From CAYYNP01 sp964472545 (GTDB lineage Bacteria; Planctomycetota; Planctomycetia; Pirellulales; Thermoguttaceae): a stretch of 57,721 nt of DNA. Position 1 is the stretch's first letter, and each line of letters opens with the position of its first letter. Location: positions 1-57,721 of the forward strand of contig CAYYNP010000023.1 of NCBI GenBank assembly GCA_964472545.1. Direction: 5' to 3'. Shown here in pieces: positions 8,169-17,629 of this stretch. Both the position numbers and the translations under genes were made by a program. Below the pieces are notes generated by a model. That model ran no database searches, was not told where the DNA came from, and saw nothing but the letters and a program-made list of their open reading frames with translations.

Positions 8169-9032
8169 CTAGCGCGTCCCAGACTTCCACGCCCGCACGT
8201 ATTCGATGCTGTACGTCGACGGAAGGTCCTCGTCCTTGGGAAGCCCGAACCAGTTGGGCATCGTCTCGCTGTCGAAGTTCAGCGTCAGCGGCTGATGCCA
8301 GTGCGTGTTGGGCGCCTCGCGAACCGGACGGCCGTCGAAGTAGAATCGAATCGTCTTCTCGTCCCACTGCAAACCGTAGACGTGGTAGTCGTCGGCCAGA
8401 TCGGACGGCGACCGCCAGACTCCCGGCCGGCTCCAGTGGCGTCGCTGCTCGGGCGTGTGAAAGACGTGTAGATTCATGTTCAGCTTCTGCTCGAAGCCGG
8501 GCGCACGGCCGCCGATCTCGAACACGTCGATTTCGGTCCACCACTGGGGGGTGTTGTGGTAGAACCAGAATGAACTCGAGCCGGCCGATTTCATCGGCCG
8601 CGCCTTGACCTCGAAGTAGCCGTAGCGGACGGTGATCTTGCTCTGCACGGCGGCGCAAGTGTAGGTGTGGTAGCCTTCTTCTTTCATCGCCGTCGGCGGT
8701 TCTTGGCGGCGCATCGTCAGATGCAGCTTGCCGTCGTCGACGGTCACGTTGTCCGGGTGGAAGTAGCCCGGCTGACGGCCTTTCCAGCGAGGATTGTTCG
8801 GCCACCATTTCTCGGCGTCCAGTTCGTCGCCGTCGAATTCATCGCTCAGCGGCTCAAAAGGCCGCCAATCGCCCGAGTTCTGCGGATCGGAAAGCGGCAG
8901 CGCCGGGCCGGCCCGTTCGGATGAGCGATCGGGCGCCGCAGTTTCGCCGGCCACAACGCCCCGGGCAATGGACAACAACAGAGCGGCCAAAACCCAGCCG
9001 CGAAGAAGCCGCCGGCATGTTCGCATCAGCAT
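8169..9032 (-). CDS. Secreted glycoside hydrolase family 16 (agarase/carrageenase-like)
   Basis: A 287-aa secreted endo-glycanase. Residues 1-29 are a signal peptide (LLRGWVLAALLLSIARGVVAG). The GH16 beta-jelly-roll covers about 55-285 and contains the signature EIDVFE, with E167 as predicted nucleophile and E172 as acid/base. The form with an extra residue between Asp and the second Glu (E-x-D-x-x-E) is the one found in agarases, carrageenases and porphyranases rather than plant-type glucanases, so a galactan or other marine polysaccharide is the likely target; the precise one cannot be told. It begins 6 bp after the NfeD stop on the same strand, so the two are probably co-transcribed. Confidence 0.9.
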   Translation of the reverse strand: MLMRTCRRLLRGWVLAALLLSIARGVVAGETAAPDRSSERAGPALPLSDPQNSGDWRPFEPLSDEFDGDELDAEKWWPNNPRWKGRQPGYFHPDNVTVDDGKLHLTMRRQEPPTAMKEEGYHTYTCAAVQSKITVRYGYFEVKARPMKSAGSSSFWFYHNTPQWWTEIDVFEIGGRAPGFEQKLNMNLHVFHTPEQRRHWSRPGVWRSPSDLADDYHVYGLQWDEKTIRFYFDGRPVREAPNTHWHQPLTLNFDSETMPNWFGLPKDEDLPSTYSIEYVRAWKSGTR

Positions 9033-9038
9033 ATCGTC

Positions 9039-10619
9039 TCAGTCGGTCTCGCCGGCTTCCTCCACCAGGATGCGATTTCCGCGAATCTCGGCGATGCGAA
9101 TCCGCGCGCCCTTGTCGATGAAGTCGCCTTCGGCAACCACGTCCACGTAACGGGCGCCAAAGCGGGCCTTGCCCGCCGGCCGCAGCAGCGAATCGGCCGT
9201 GCCGACGTCGCCCGGGCCGAGCGCCGGCTCCGGCGGCACGGCGGCAGGGTCGGGCATCTGCGCGGCGTCCGCGGCTACCGTGGCCGTTCCGGGCGGATGC
9301 AGCACGAACCGGCGGAACAGCGGCATCGTTCCCAGGTGCCGGTTGATCACCACGGCCGTTATCACGAATGCCCCGCCGGCAACGAACACGGCCAACAGCG
9401 AATAGGTCAGTTCGTTCAACTGCCATTGGGTCTGCGGGATGCCGAAGGTCAGGCAAGCCATCAACAGGCTGGCCGCCAGCAGCAGAATGCCCGTTAAGCC
9501 GGCGATCCCAAAGCCCGGCAGCACGAGGATCTCGACGCCAATGAATAACAGCCCGGAAAGGAACAGCACCAGTTCCAGCCAGTCGGCCGTTCCGCCCAGG
9601 AAGCGGCTCCAGAAGAAGATCGCGAAGCAGAGTGCGGCCGTGACGCCGCCGAGACCGGTGCCTGGGGCGCTGAACTCGATGTAGAGTGCGACCAGTCCGA
9701 TGAAGAACAACAGCCCGGTGACCCACGGCATGTTGAGGATGAAAACGGCCGTATCGACTCCGCTGGGCTCAATGACGACCAGGTCTTTCTCGAGCGCATA
9801 CCGCTGCTGCAGTTCTTCGCGGCTCGACGCGTTGCCGTCGGCCAGCGTCAGTTCGACGGCCCGGGCGCCGCTGACGGTGAGGAATCTCCCCTCCTCCGAC
9901 TCCGTCACCAGATCGAGCTTCTCCCAGCGGTTGGCGTCGTCGTCCTCGATCTCGGCGTCCGACATGAACGTCTCTTCATCCGTTTCGACGTTCCGCACGC
10001 GAAAGACCTCTCGGTCTTTGTTCACCATCGCCTCGGCCAGCGCCGGCGGACGGCCCTTGGCCGCGGCCAACAGACGCATCTGCTCGCTTAAATAGGAGAC
10101 GATCTTCTCCGGTGCGTAGCGAAACAGGCCGCGTTCGTCCTCGTAGATCGCGCCGACGTCGCCGATCAGCGTATCCGGCGCCATGACGATCTCGTCGCAC
10201 CCCAATGCCACGACCGCGGCGCCGCTGATCGCCTCGCCCACGATCGGCTCGCCCGGCACAAACGCCACCGTGCGGGCCCACTCGATCTTCCGCAGCCGGT
10301 CGGCAATCGACAGACTCGACTCCAAGTATCCGCCCGGGCTGTCGATCTCGATGATCAGCAGATCGGCGCCCTTGTTCTTGGCGACTTCCAGCTTGCGATA
10401 GAGATACTGCTCCAAGCGGGGATCGATCACGCCCTCAAACCGGATCAACACGCCGAGGGAGTAATCCACCGGCGGTTCGTCGGCCACGCAGCGAGCCGAC
10501 GGGCTGAGCAAACAAGGTATCGCCAACAGTGCGGCGAGGACCCAAGGCCCGACGCGCAGTGGCCCCGCGCGTTGACCTCGCAGAGCACGGAATCGGGGCA
10601 GAGCGGAGCGTCGTAACAT
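9039..10619 (-). CDS. NfeD-family membrane-bound ClpP-class serine protease
   Basis: A 526-aa long-form NfeD protein. The N-terminus is a signal/anchor (residues about 20-46). The ClpP/crotonase-like protease domain covers about 50-260 with EIDSPGGYLESSL, a probable catalytic Ser in EAISGAAVVALG and a candidate Lys in APEKIVSYL. The middle has four to five transmembrane helices (about 300-440). The end is the NfeD OB-fold domain (VDVVAEGDFIDKGARIRIAEI). Long NfeD proteins cleave hydrophobic tails of stomatin-like partners and are linked to membrane quality control; no stomatin gene is visible here. Compared with standard members, an Asp/Glu-rich insertion (about 215-245) interrupts the domain junction. 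Confidence 0.88.
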   Translation of the reverse strand: MLRRSALPRFRALRGQRAGPLRVGPWVLAALLAIPCLLSPSARCVADEPPVDYSLGVLIRFEGVIDPRLEQYLYRKLEVAKNKGADLLIIEIDSPGGYLESSLSIADRLRKIEWARTVAFVPGEPIVGEAISGAAVVALGCDEIVMAPDTLIGDVGAIYEDERGLFRYAPEKIVSYLSEQMRLLAAAKGRPPALAEAMVNKDREVFRVRNVETDEETFMSDAEIEDDDANRWEKLDLVTESEEGRFLTVSGARAVELTLADGNASSREELQQRYALEKDLVVIEPSGVDTAVFILNMPWVTGLLFFIGLVALYIEFSAPGTGLGGVTAALCFAIFFWSRFLGGTADWLELVLFLSGLLFIGVEILVLPGFGIAGLTGILLLAASLLMACLTFGIPQTQWQLNELTYSLLAVFVAGGAFVITAVVINRHLGTMPLFRRFVLHPPGTATVAADAAQMPDPAAVPPEPALGPGDVGTADSLLRPAGKARFGARYVDVVAEGDFIDKGARIRIAEIRGNRILVEEAGETD

Positions 10620-10845
10620 CGGCGACCATTGCCCGGGGTGGTTGGGGGTGAGAGCCAGTATTCATCCTAGGCTCGCTCGGGCAGGCCCGTCAAGTGGGCC
10701 GACTGCCCGGCGTCCGTCTGCCCCGAAACCTCGCCGCCGACCCTGCCGCCCGGCCTTTCTCTATTGCAGCACCATCGCCACGCGGCAACAATGTCGCCCG
10801 AATGAGACCATTTCGCTTCGCCAGCGAGCCTTCACGGAAGAACCC

Positions 10846-13266
10846 ATGCGGGAACGACCCCCGGCAGAGTTGATCGCGATGCTGCAACGGGCCGGGTTGG
10901 CCACGCCTGCCCAGGTTGCCAGGGCCGCGGGCCGCGTGCGGCGATTGGCCCAGGATCTGCCGCGTTTCCAGACCGTTTGGGTCGATGCGTTGGCCCAAGC
11001 CCGTGTACTCACGCCGTTGCAGGCAGCCGAGATCAACGCCGGGCAGGGAGAGTCGTTGCGGGTCGGGCCATACGTCATTCAGCGGAGTTGCGAATGGCCC
11101 TATTTCACCAGGTCCTATCGAGCGCGCCACGTCGCGAACAAAGGCACATGGCATCTTACGGCTGGATACGTTCCACCCGATCGAGTGGGGTCGGCGGCTT
11201 CTTCGCTGGAGTCGCTCGCCGACCGTTCCGGGCAACTCGACTCGGAGCACCTTGCTTTGATCGAGGAGGTAGGCGTTGACGGAGACCGCCTCTGGGCCGC
11301 ATCGCCTCAGGCGGAGGGGTGCAGCATAGGCACGTGGATCGCCCGAAACGGCCGACTCCCCCACGACGTGGTGCTTTATGCAGCTCAATCGATGGTCGCC
11401 GGCCTCGGCATCCTGGAGCAAGCCGGGCTGGGCCACGGTGACTTGAGCGTGGCCGGTTTGGTGCTCACCGATCGCGGCAGGGTGGTCATCACGCAGCCCG
11501 GGCTGCGGGCGATCTTCCGTCCGCACGAAGGCTACGCGCAGGCCGATTTGCCGCCGGCAGCCTACGACTACCTCGCCCCGGAGCGCGTCGATCTCGGCAC
11601 GCCGCCGGACACTCTGAGCGATGTGTTCGCCTGTGGCTGCGTTTGGTGGCATATGCTCTGCGGACGTCCTCCGCTGGCCGGTGGCGATGCGTTGGCGAAA
11701 CTCCGTGCCGCGGCGGCGGCCGACGTCATGGATGTGCGGCGGTTGGCCCCGGAGACTCCCGACGCGTTGGCCGAGACGATCGCGGCTTGCGTCAACCGGC
11801 AACCGGAGAAACGGCCTCAATCGATGGCCGAGTTGGCCGCGAGATTGGGACCGCCGACCCGCAGTGGAAGGCGGACGCTGGCTCGATGTCTGGCGTACTC
11901 GACGCGCCCCGCCTCGTTTCCCATCATACCGGGACAGTGGCGGCGCAACTCGGCAACGCCGTACTGGCGCTTCGCGGCGGTTGTCTGCGGGTTGTTGGCC
12001 GCGGCCGTTGTGTTGTGGCCGTTCTGGGACAAGAACGGCGGACAGACTGTGGCGTCACACGTTGCGGAAGGCGACGCCGGTACGAGCGGGGAGAGTGGCA
12101 CTTCCAACGGACTGGCCGCTGTGGCCGAAGTGTCTCGCGATAACGGCACGACGCCTTCCGTCGATCCACCGCCGTACCCACCTGAAGGTATCCCGACCGG
12201 GCCCGTCGATGCGGCCGTGATTCCGACGTCCTATCAAGAGTTGGGCCCGTCCGTGGGCGCATCGCCGGCGTCGGCGGACTTGGTGCTCGACGCCGACGGG
12301 CCGACGACGATCGACGCGTCTACGCTACGAGCCGGTCAGTGCGTGCGGGGCCCAACGGGCAAACGGGCGACCGTGATCGTGCCGCGTGGCGGTTTGGTGG
12401 TGGGCGTCGAGGACGTTCGATTCCAGGACGTGGACTTCGTCTGGGATGCCTCGGGCGAACCGCTCGCAGTGGCCGAGGCGGCGCCGGCCATCGTCGAACT
12501 GCGTGCCGCAGGCGCCGAGTTTCGTGGCTGCTGCTTTCGATCGGTTCGAGGCGCTCCGTTGCTGCCGGCGGCCGTCCGCTGGACACACCCGATGTCGACG
12601 GCCGATGCGTTGCTCTCGTTGCCCAGCGGGCGCGTGCGGCTGGTCGATTGCGTGCTGCGAGACGTCGCCGCGGCCGTCGATTGCCACACGGCCGCCGCGT
12701 TGGCCGTCGAGTTTCACAACACACTGCACGTCGGCGGTGGGCCGCTGGTACGGTTGAGCCGTTATCCGAAGCCCGACGAACCGATCGCGATCGTGCTGGA
12801 CCACGTGACGCTTCGCGAGGCGGGCACGGTGCTACACTGCGAATTTGCTTCAGCGGAAGACACGCCGGCGGCCGGTCAGATCGCGATCCGATCGGACGCG
12901 GCCGTGTTCGCGCCCCGTCACGGTCAACCGCTGATCCTGCTGGGCGGCTCGACTCCGCCCGAGCGGCTGCTGGCGAGCATCCGCTGGACGGGGCAAGGCT
13001 CGTTGGTTGACGCTACGTCTCCGATCGCCGTTTGGCAGCGCCCCGACGGCCGGCAAGACGTGCTCGACGACGCCTCGGTCGCCATCTCCGGCCTCATCCG
13101 CAGCCAACTCGGCTTTGCGGGAGAAGCAGAGTCCACGTCCTCGGCCAGCCGTATCATCCAATGGCAGGCCCCGTTGCGTTCGGCCGATCCACCCGGCATC
13201 GACGTGACGCGGCTGCCCGACCCATCGACTGAAGCTAGCACCTCACGATCGCAGCCGGGGCAGTGA
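10846..13266 (+). CDS. Membrane pseudokinase with C-terminal beta-helix-like region
   Basis: 806 aa from the ATG at 10846 (MRERPPAEL); the upstream frame has no plausible protein. Residues 1-60 look like the helical N-terminal region found before many planctomycete kinases. Residues about 70-345 have the kinase fold, including YLAPERVD, DVFACGCVWWHMLCGRPPL and the C-lobe RPQSMAEL. The active site is degenerate: HRD is HGD (197-199), the catalytic loop lacks Asn (HGDLSVAG), DFG is replaced by QPG, and no VAxK lysine can be placed. A transmembrane helix follows (about 375-395), then a linker and a periplasmic region (about 490-790) of short beta repeats like a right-handed beta-helix. It is probably a scaffold or sensor, not an enzyme. 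Confidence 0.8.
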   Translation: MRERPPAELIAMLQRAGLATPAQVARAAGRVRRLAQDLPRFQTVWVDALAQARVLTPLQAAEINAGQGESLRVGPYVIQRSCEWPYFTRSYRARHVANKGTWHLTAGYVPPDRVGSAASSLESLADRSGQLDSEHLALIEEVGVDGDRLWAASPQAEGCSIGTWIARNGRLPHDVVLYAAQSMVAGLGILEQAGLGHGDLSVAGLVLTDRGRVVITQPGLRAIFRPHEGYAQADLPPAAYDYLAPERVDLGTPPDTLSDVFACGCVWWHMLCGRPPLAGGDALAKLRAAAAADVMDVRRLAPETPDALAETIAACVNRQPEKRPQSMAELAARLGPPTRSGRRTLARCLAYSTRPASFPIIPGQWRRNSATPYWRFAAVVCGLLAAAVVLWPFWDKNGGQTVASHVAEGDAGTSGESGTSNGLAAVAEVSRDNGTTPSVDPPPYPPEGIPTGPVDAAVIPTSYQELGPSVGASPASADLVLDADGPTTIDASTLRAGQCVRGPTGKRATVIVPRGGLVVGVEDVRFQDVDFVWDASGEPLAVAEAAPAIVELRAAGAEFRGCCFRSVRGAPLLPAAVRWTHPMSTADALLSLPSGRVRLVDCVLRDVAAAVDCHTAAALAVEFHNTLHVGGGPLVRLSRYPKPDEPIAIVLDHVTLREAGTVLHCEFASAEDTPAAGQIAIRSDAAVFAPRHGQPLILLGGSTPPERLLASIRWTGQGSLVDATSPIAVWQRPDGRQDVLDDASVAISGLIRSQLGFAGEAESTSSASRIIQWQAPLRSADPPGIDVTRLPDPSTEASTSRSQPGQ

Positions 13267-13351
13267 CGAGCGATTCGGCGATTGCCTGATCCAGGCACTC
13301 GGTCATCGTTTCGAGAGGGTCCATGCACATTGCACCGCCGCGACGCCCTGG

Positions 13352-15916
13352 CTACATGGATGGACGAAGTGAATAGACTTCGCCACTTCGTGTGGCGAAA
13401 CGGACGACGGCCCGTTGCGGATGTTCGCATGCGACGGATTGCTCGTTAGACGTGACCACGAATGCTCCTTCTCCGTTCACACGTACTTGGCATGGCTTGC
13501 CGAGTCGAGACCGGATCGTGGCTTCGGCCGGTTTGCCGTCGCGCCATTGCAGATCGACCTCGAAACCACCGCGGGCACGCAGGCCGGTGATCGAGCCGTT
13601 GGGCCAGGCCTTGGGCAACGCGGGCAACAGGTGAAGCTCCCCGCCGTGGCTTTGCAGGAGCATTTCCGCGATGCCGGCGGCGGCGCCGAAGTTGGGGTCG
13701 ATGTCGAACGGCAGCGGACGGCCGGCGTAGCATTGGGCGAAGAGGTTGGAGTTTGAGTTCGCGGCGATCTGGCTGGCCAGCCGCTCGTAGGCGCGGTCGC
13801 ACTCGCCAAGGCGTGCGAAGAGGTTGATCATCCAAGCCTTGCTCCAGGCCACGTTGCCGCGGCCGCGGATCTCGAGCGACTTGCGTACGGCGGCCGCCAA
13901 ATCGGGCGTGCTAAGCGGCGTGATCTGTTCGGCCGGATAGAGCCCGTAGGTGTGCGAAAGGTGGCGATGGTGTTCGGTGGGACTGTCGAAGTCGAGAGAC
14001 CATTCCTGGAGTTGGCCGTGTTGTCCGACTTGAAACGGCAGCAGCCGCGGCAGCTTCGCTCGCAGCTCGGCACGAAACTCGGGGTCGACGTCGAGCAACT
14101 CGGCGGCGGAAAGACAATTGGTGAACAGGTCGCGGATGATCGCCATGTCCATCGTCGACCCCATGCTGACGCACGCCTTCTGCCCGTCGGGCGTGGTAAA
14201 TCCCAATTCGGGAGAAGTGGCCACCGGCGTGACCAGACGTCCGCGATCGTCTTCCCGCAGCCAATCGAGGTAGAATTCGGCGGCACCCTTCATCAGCGGA
14301 TAGGCCCGCCGGGCGAGGAACTCGCGGTCGCCGCCGAACTCGAAATGTTCCCAAAGATGCCGGCAGAGCCAGCCGCCGGCCATCGGCCAGAAGGAGAACC
14401 GCGACTGGTTGTCCACGGGATCGGTCACCCGCCAGATCGACACGTTGTGATGGACCACCCAGCCGCGGCATTTGTAGCTCTCCCGCGCCGTGATGCGGCC
14501 GTTGACGGCACACTCTTCGATCAGTCGAAATAGCGGCTCGTGACACTCGGCCAGATTGGTGATCTCCGCCGGCCAGTAGTTCATCTCGGTGTTGATGTTG
14601 GTGGTGTATCCGCCGTTCCAGGCCGCGTGCACCTGGTCGCTCCAGATGCCCTGCAAGTTGGCCGGTTGCGTACCCGGGCGGCTGGAGGCGATCATCAGGT
14701 ATCGGGCGAACTGGAAGGCCAGCGCGGCGAACTGCGGGTCTTGCGTTTCGGCAAACCGGGCGATCCGCTCGTCGGTGGGCAAGCCGGCGGTGGTTCCCCG
14801 GCCGAGGTCGAGGGCCACGCGGTCGAACAGCCGGCGGTGCGAGGCAATGTGTCGGTCTTGCAGTTGTGCGCACGACTCGCCCGCGACCGCGTCAAGGTCC
14901 TTCGCACACTGCACGGCAGGATCGACGCCCTGGCGGCTAGGCGAGCGGTCGAAGCCGTTGAAACTGCTGTCGGCGGCCAGCAGCAGCGCGAGCGAATCGG
15001 CGTTGCGAACGTGTACGCCCGCTTCGTCGGCCGTCACGCGACCTCCCGCGGCAACCGCCCGCACTCGGGCCTGGAAGGTCATGCCCGGCCCGTTCTCGTC
15101 ACGAGCGTAGACGACCCGATCGTCCTCGCCGGCCTCGACCTTCAATCGGCCGTCGGCGTCGAAGAGGGCGGGATACTTGTGCGTGTCGCCGAGTTGGCGG
15201 ATCTGTTGAATGCTTCGGTTGCAGCCGTGCATGGGAAGCTTAGCCGACAAGGCGACGTCGCGCTGGCCGACGGCCGTCCGTCGCGCGAACTTGTGTGGCG
15301 TGCTCAGCGAGGCGTCCAACGAGACGCGCCCCGGGCGATCGCAGCAGATGCGGATCACGATCAGGTTGTCGGCTGCGGTGGCGAACGTTTCGCGGGTGAA
15401 TCGTGCGCCGCCGATCTGATAGGTGACGCGAACCACCGCTCTGGCAAGGTCCAACTCGCGCCGATAGTTCCGGATCGTGCGAGGTTGTTGATCTGTTTCG
15501 CCGCCGTGCAAGAAGTCGAGCCGCAGTTCGCCCAAGGTAGTGTAGGTCTGATGATTGCGTCCGAGCATGTGGCGGTCGGCCAGCCGGTTGGCTTCTTCGT
15601 ACTTGCCCAGGCCGATCAACTCGAAGACCCGATCGACGTATCGATGGATCGGTACCACGCCCGACGGCCCCGGCTCGCCGGCGTAAAGGGTGTCTTCGTT
15701 CAGTGCCAGCCGCTCCGCGTCGACGCCGCCGTAGACCATCGCGCCGAGCCGCCCGTTGCCCAGCGGCAGGGCCTCCGTCCAGGTCTCGGCCGGCCGGCGA
15801 TACCAGAGCGTATTGGCTTCGTCACCGGGCGCGGCCATCGCAAGCCCCGCCAGCCAAAACCACGCCGTGACGCCCATGGCCCGCGGTCCTCCGTGCTTAC
15901 CTTTCCTTCGCATCAT
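13352..15916 (-). CDS. Glycoside hydrolase family 95 (alpha-L-fucosidase type)
   Basis: A large exported inverting fucosidase or galactosidase of 854 aa. The start is uncertain: ATGs at 15925, 15916, 15913 and 15877 are in frame; 15916 gives a basic n-region before the hydrophobic AWFWLAGLAMAAPG, while 15877 has a better-spaced GGAGG. The N-terminal domain begins with the GH95 hallmark LWYRRPAETWTEALPLGNGRLGAM in shortened form (LPLGNGRLGAMVYGG), followed by ALNEDTLYAG. The (alpha/alpha)6 catalytic domain contains NINTEMNYWPAE, where the base-positioning Asn residues lie, and a C-terminal beta domain. It would remove terminal fucose or related sugars from algal or mucin glycans. It is divergent from the DUF2330 gene. 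Confidence 0.9.
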   Translation of the reverse strand: MMRRKGKHGGPRAMGVTAWFWLAGLAMAAPGDEANTLWYRRPAETWTEALPLGNGRLGAMVYGGVDAERLALNEDTLYAGEPGPSGVVPIHRYVDRVFELIGLGKYEEANRLADRHMLGRNHQTYTTLGELRLDFLHGGETDQQPRTIRNYRRELDLARAVVRVTYQIGGARFTRETFATAADNLIVIRICCDRPGRVSLDASLSTPHKFARRTAVGQRDVALSAKLPMHGCNRSIQQIRQLGDTHKYPALFDADGRLKVEAGEDDRVVYARDENGPGMTFQARVRAVAAGGRVTADEAGVHVRNADSLALLLAADSSFNGFDRSPSRQGVDPAVQCAKDLDAVAGESCAQLQDRHIASHRRLFDRVALDLGRGTTAGLPTDERIARFAETQDPQFAALAFQFARYLMIASSRPGTQPANLQGIWSDQVHAAWNGGYTTNINTEMNYWPAEITNLAECHEPLFRLIEECAVNGRITARESYKCRGWVVHHNVSIWRVTDPVDNQSRFSFWPMAGGWLCRHLWEHFEFGGDREFLARRAYPLMKGAAEFYLDWLREDDRGRLVTPVATSPELGFTTPDGQKACVSMGSTMDMAIIRDLFTNCLSAAELLDVDPEFRAELRAKLPRLLPFQVGQHGQLQEWSLDFDSPTEHHRHLSHTYGLYPAEQITPLSTPDLAAAVRKSLEIRGRGNVAWSKAWMINLFARLGECDRAYERLASQIAANSNSNLFAQCYAGRPLPFDIDPNFGAAAGIAEMLLQSHGGELHLLPALPKAWPNGSITGLRARGGFEVDLQWRDGKPAEATIRSRLGKPCQVRVNGEGAFVVTSNEQSVACEHPQRAVVRFATRSGEVYSLRPSM

Positions 15917-15980
15917 CCCGTCCATCCAGTAATCCCGTCTGTGAATCGATTCGGCCAATTCCGCCTCGGCCGCGCCTTCC

Positions 15981-16009
15981 TTGCCGCGGCCCTGCCTGCA
16001 CAATACAAT
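15981..16009 (+). promoter_or_regulatory. Possible sigma-70 promoter for the DUF2330 gene
   Basis: TTGCCG (15981-15986) and TACAAT (16004-16009) are spaced by 17 bp, about 75 bp upstream of the ATG at 16084, in the divergent gap with the GH95 gene. The -10 matches at five of six positions. Visual match only. Confidence 0.35.
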
Positions 16010-16083
16010 ACGCTAGAGTCCCCGGGTAAACAACCGACGGGCGACAATCGGTTGGCCGTCTCTGCTGTCATGGAGGTGCGACG

Positions 16084-17346
16084 ATGTGTGACAATGATCG
16101 GCGAATGCGAGAAGGCGATTGGGGTGCGGCGGGGCTCGGCTTGCTGGCGGTAGTCTCCGTGCTCCTGGCTCCGTCTACGGTCGCCGCCGACGGCAAAGTC
16201 ATGCCGCCGGCCGAATATCAGGGTTCGCTGGAGGAACGCGCCCAAGAGGCGATCCTGATCTTCCACGGCTCCGGCGAGCCGGGCGGGGCCACGGAGGACC
16301 TGATCCTGAGGATCGAAGTCGAGGGGGAGGCCGACGAATTCGCCTGGGTAATCCCCTTTCCCGCCGAGCCGACGATCGCCAAGGAGGAGTCGCGGCTGTT
16401 TCGTGAGTTGTTCGACTACGTGGCCGCTCGGCAAGCTTCGCAGAGAAAGGCGCACGGCAACAAGACCGCCGCCGTGACGGGCGAGGCCGAAGATCGCGAG
16501 CCGCCGGGCGTCACCGTGTTGCAGCAGAAGGTCGTCGGCAGTTACCAGACCGCGGTGGTCAAGGAGAACGAAGCGGGGGCGCTGAACGAGTGGCTCGAGC
16601 AGGAAGGCTATCAGACGCTCACCGGCGACGACGCCGACGAGGTGCTGGCGTTCTATCGCGAGAAGGGCTACATTTACGCCTGCGTCAAGGTCAGCGACGC
16701 CGAGTTGAAGAAGGACGAGCCGGCCGATCTGCACCCTTTGCGATTCTCCTTCAAGACCGGCGGCCGCGACGGGATGTTCTTTCCGATGAAGCTCACCGGG
16801 CTGCAGAGCCAGCCGTTCGACGTGAATCTCTACGTCTTCTACAACAAATGGGTCAACGACGACGTCTCGAAGTTCGGCTACGTCCATCGCGGCTTTCGGC
16901 TGAAATACCGCGATTGGGACAGCCCAGATTGCGAGAGAAACGCCGGCAAGACGTATTCCACTCCGGAGGGCGACGTCTTCCTGCAGGGCTACGCGAGGCG
17001 GCTGGCGACGGTTGCGAAGTTGTTTCAGAAGCTGCATCCGGGCGAGCGATACTACCTGACGAACATCCAGGCACGAGGGCTCCAGCCGGACGACGTCCGC
17101 AACTGGTCGGACGACCTGTGGCTGTTTCCGTACTACACCGATCCGGACGCCGTGCCGTACGACGTGCTGCCCGGTGAGCCGGCGTCGGCCGCGTGGCCGG
17201 ACGTGCAGCTCTCGTCGCCGGGATCGGCGGGATCGGCGGGCGGCGGGACGTGGTCCTTGTGGGGCGTGGGCATCGGCGCCGGTCTGTTGGCGGTGGCCGT
17301 CGTGATCGGTCTGGCAGTCTTTCGACGCGCCGGCGGGTCCCCTTGA
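16084..17346 (+). CDS. DUF2330 family membrane-anchored protein
   Basis: 420 aa, start ATG at 16084 after GGAGG. Residues 1-36 are a signal peptide (LLAVVSVLLAPSTVAA). The bulk matches the DUF2330 (COG4402) pattern as I recall it: EERAQEAILIF, a stretch on DEFAWVIPFPAEPTI, a block with VTVLQQKVVGSYQ and NEWLEQEGYQT, then LHPLRFSFKT and FPMKLTGLQ. The C-terminus is a Gly/Ser linker and one transmembrane helix (about 395-414) ending in Arg, i.e. a type I membrane protein with a large outside domain. The function of the family is not known. It precedes the 2092-residue gene by 283 bp on the same strand. Confidence 0.82.
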   Translation: MCDNDRRMREGDWGAAGLGLLAVVSVLLAPSTVAADGKVMPPAEYQGSLEERAQEAILIFHGSGEPGGATEDLILRIEVEGEADEFAWVIPFPAEPTIAKEESRLFRELFDYVAARQASQRKAHGNKTAAVTGEAEDREPPGVTVLQQKVVGSYQTAVVKENEAGALNEWLEQEGYQTLTGDDADEVLAFYREKGYIYACVKVSDAELKKDEPADLHPLRFSFKTGGRDGMFFPMKLTGLQSQPFDVNLYVFYNKWVNDDVSKFGYVHRGFRLKYRDWDSPDCERNAGKTYSTPEGDVFLQGYARRLATVAKLFQKLHPGERYYLTNIQARGLQPDDVRNWSDDLWLFPYYTDPDAVPYDVLPGEPASAAWPDVQLSSPGSAGSAGGGTWSLWGVGIGAGLLAVAVVIGLAVFRRAGGSP

Positions 17347-17347
17347 C

Positions 17348-17367
17348 ACGGCCCTCGACAGGGGCCG
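17348..17367 (+). terminator. Hairpin just after the DUF2330 stop
   Basis: CGGCCCT and AGGGGCCG pair around a 4-base loop directly after the DUF2330 stop codon, with one bulge. There is no T-run, so it is at best a weak or Rho-assisted terminator. The rest of the gap to 17629 shows nothing else recognisable. Confidence 0.25.
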
Positions 17368-17629
17368 ATGAAGGCAATAATCGGCGGCCTTCGGCACGAA
17401 CTGTCGAATAAGTCGGATTGTGTGACTCGCCGTCGGAGTCCACCTCGGGAAGCTATCCTTGTGAAAGCCGATTCAGAGGCCACCGATCGCTTCCGGGGGA
17501 ACTTGTCGACGGCGGAAACCGTCCAACCGGCGGCATTTGTGTGCCGATCGAGCGGCTATCGCCGTCGGCGGCGTACGAGACCGAGAAGCTCCAAGATCCA
17601 AGTCCTTGTTCGAGCAAAGGAACTAACCC

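Noticed and set aside
7525..8808. Minus-strand frame of 427 residues across pilin and GH16 genes
   Set aside because: It crosses a real convergent gap and two genes with strong evidence in other frames.
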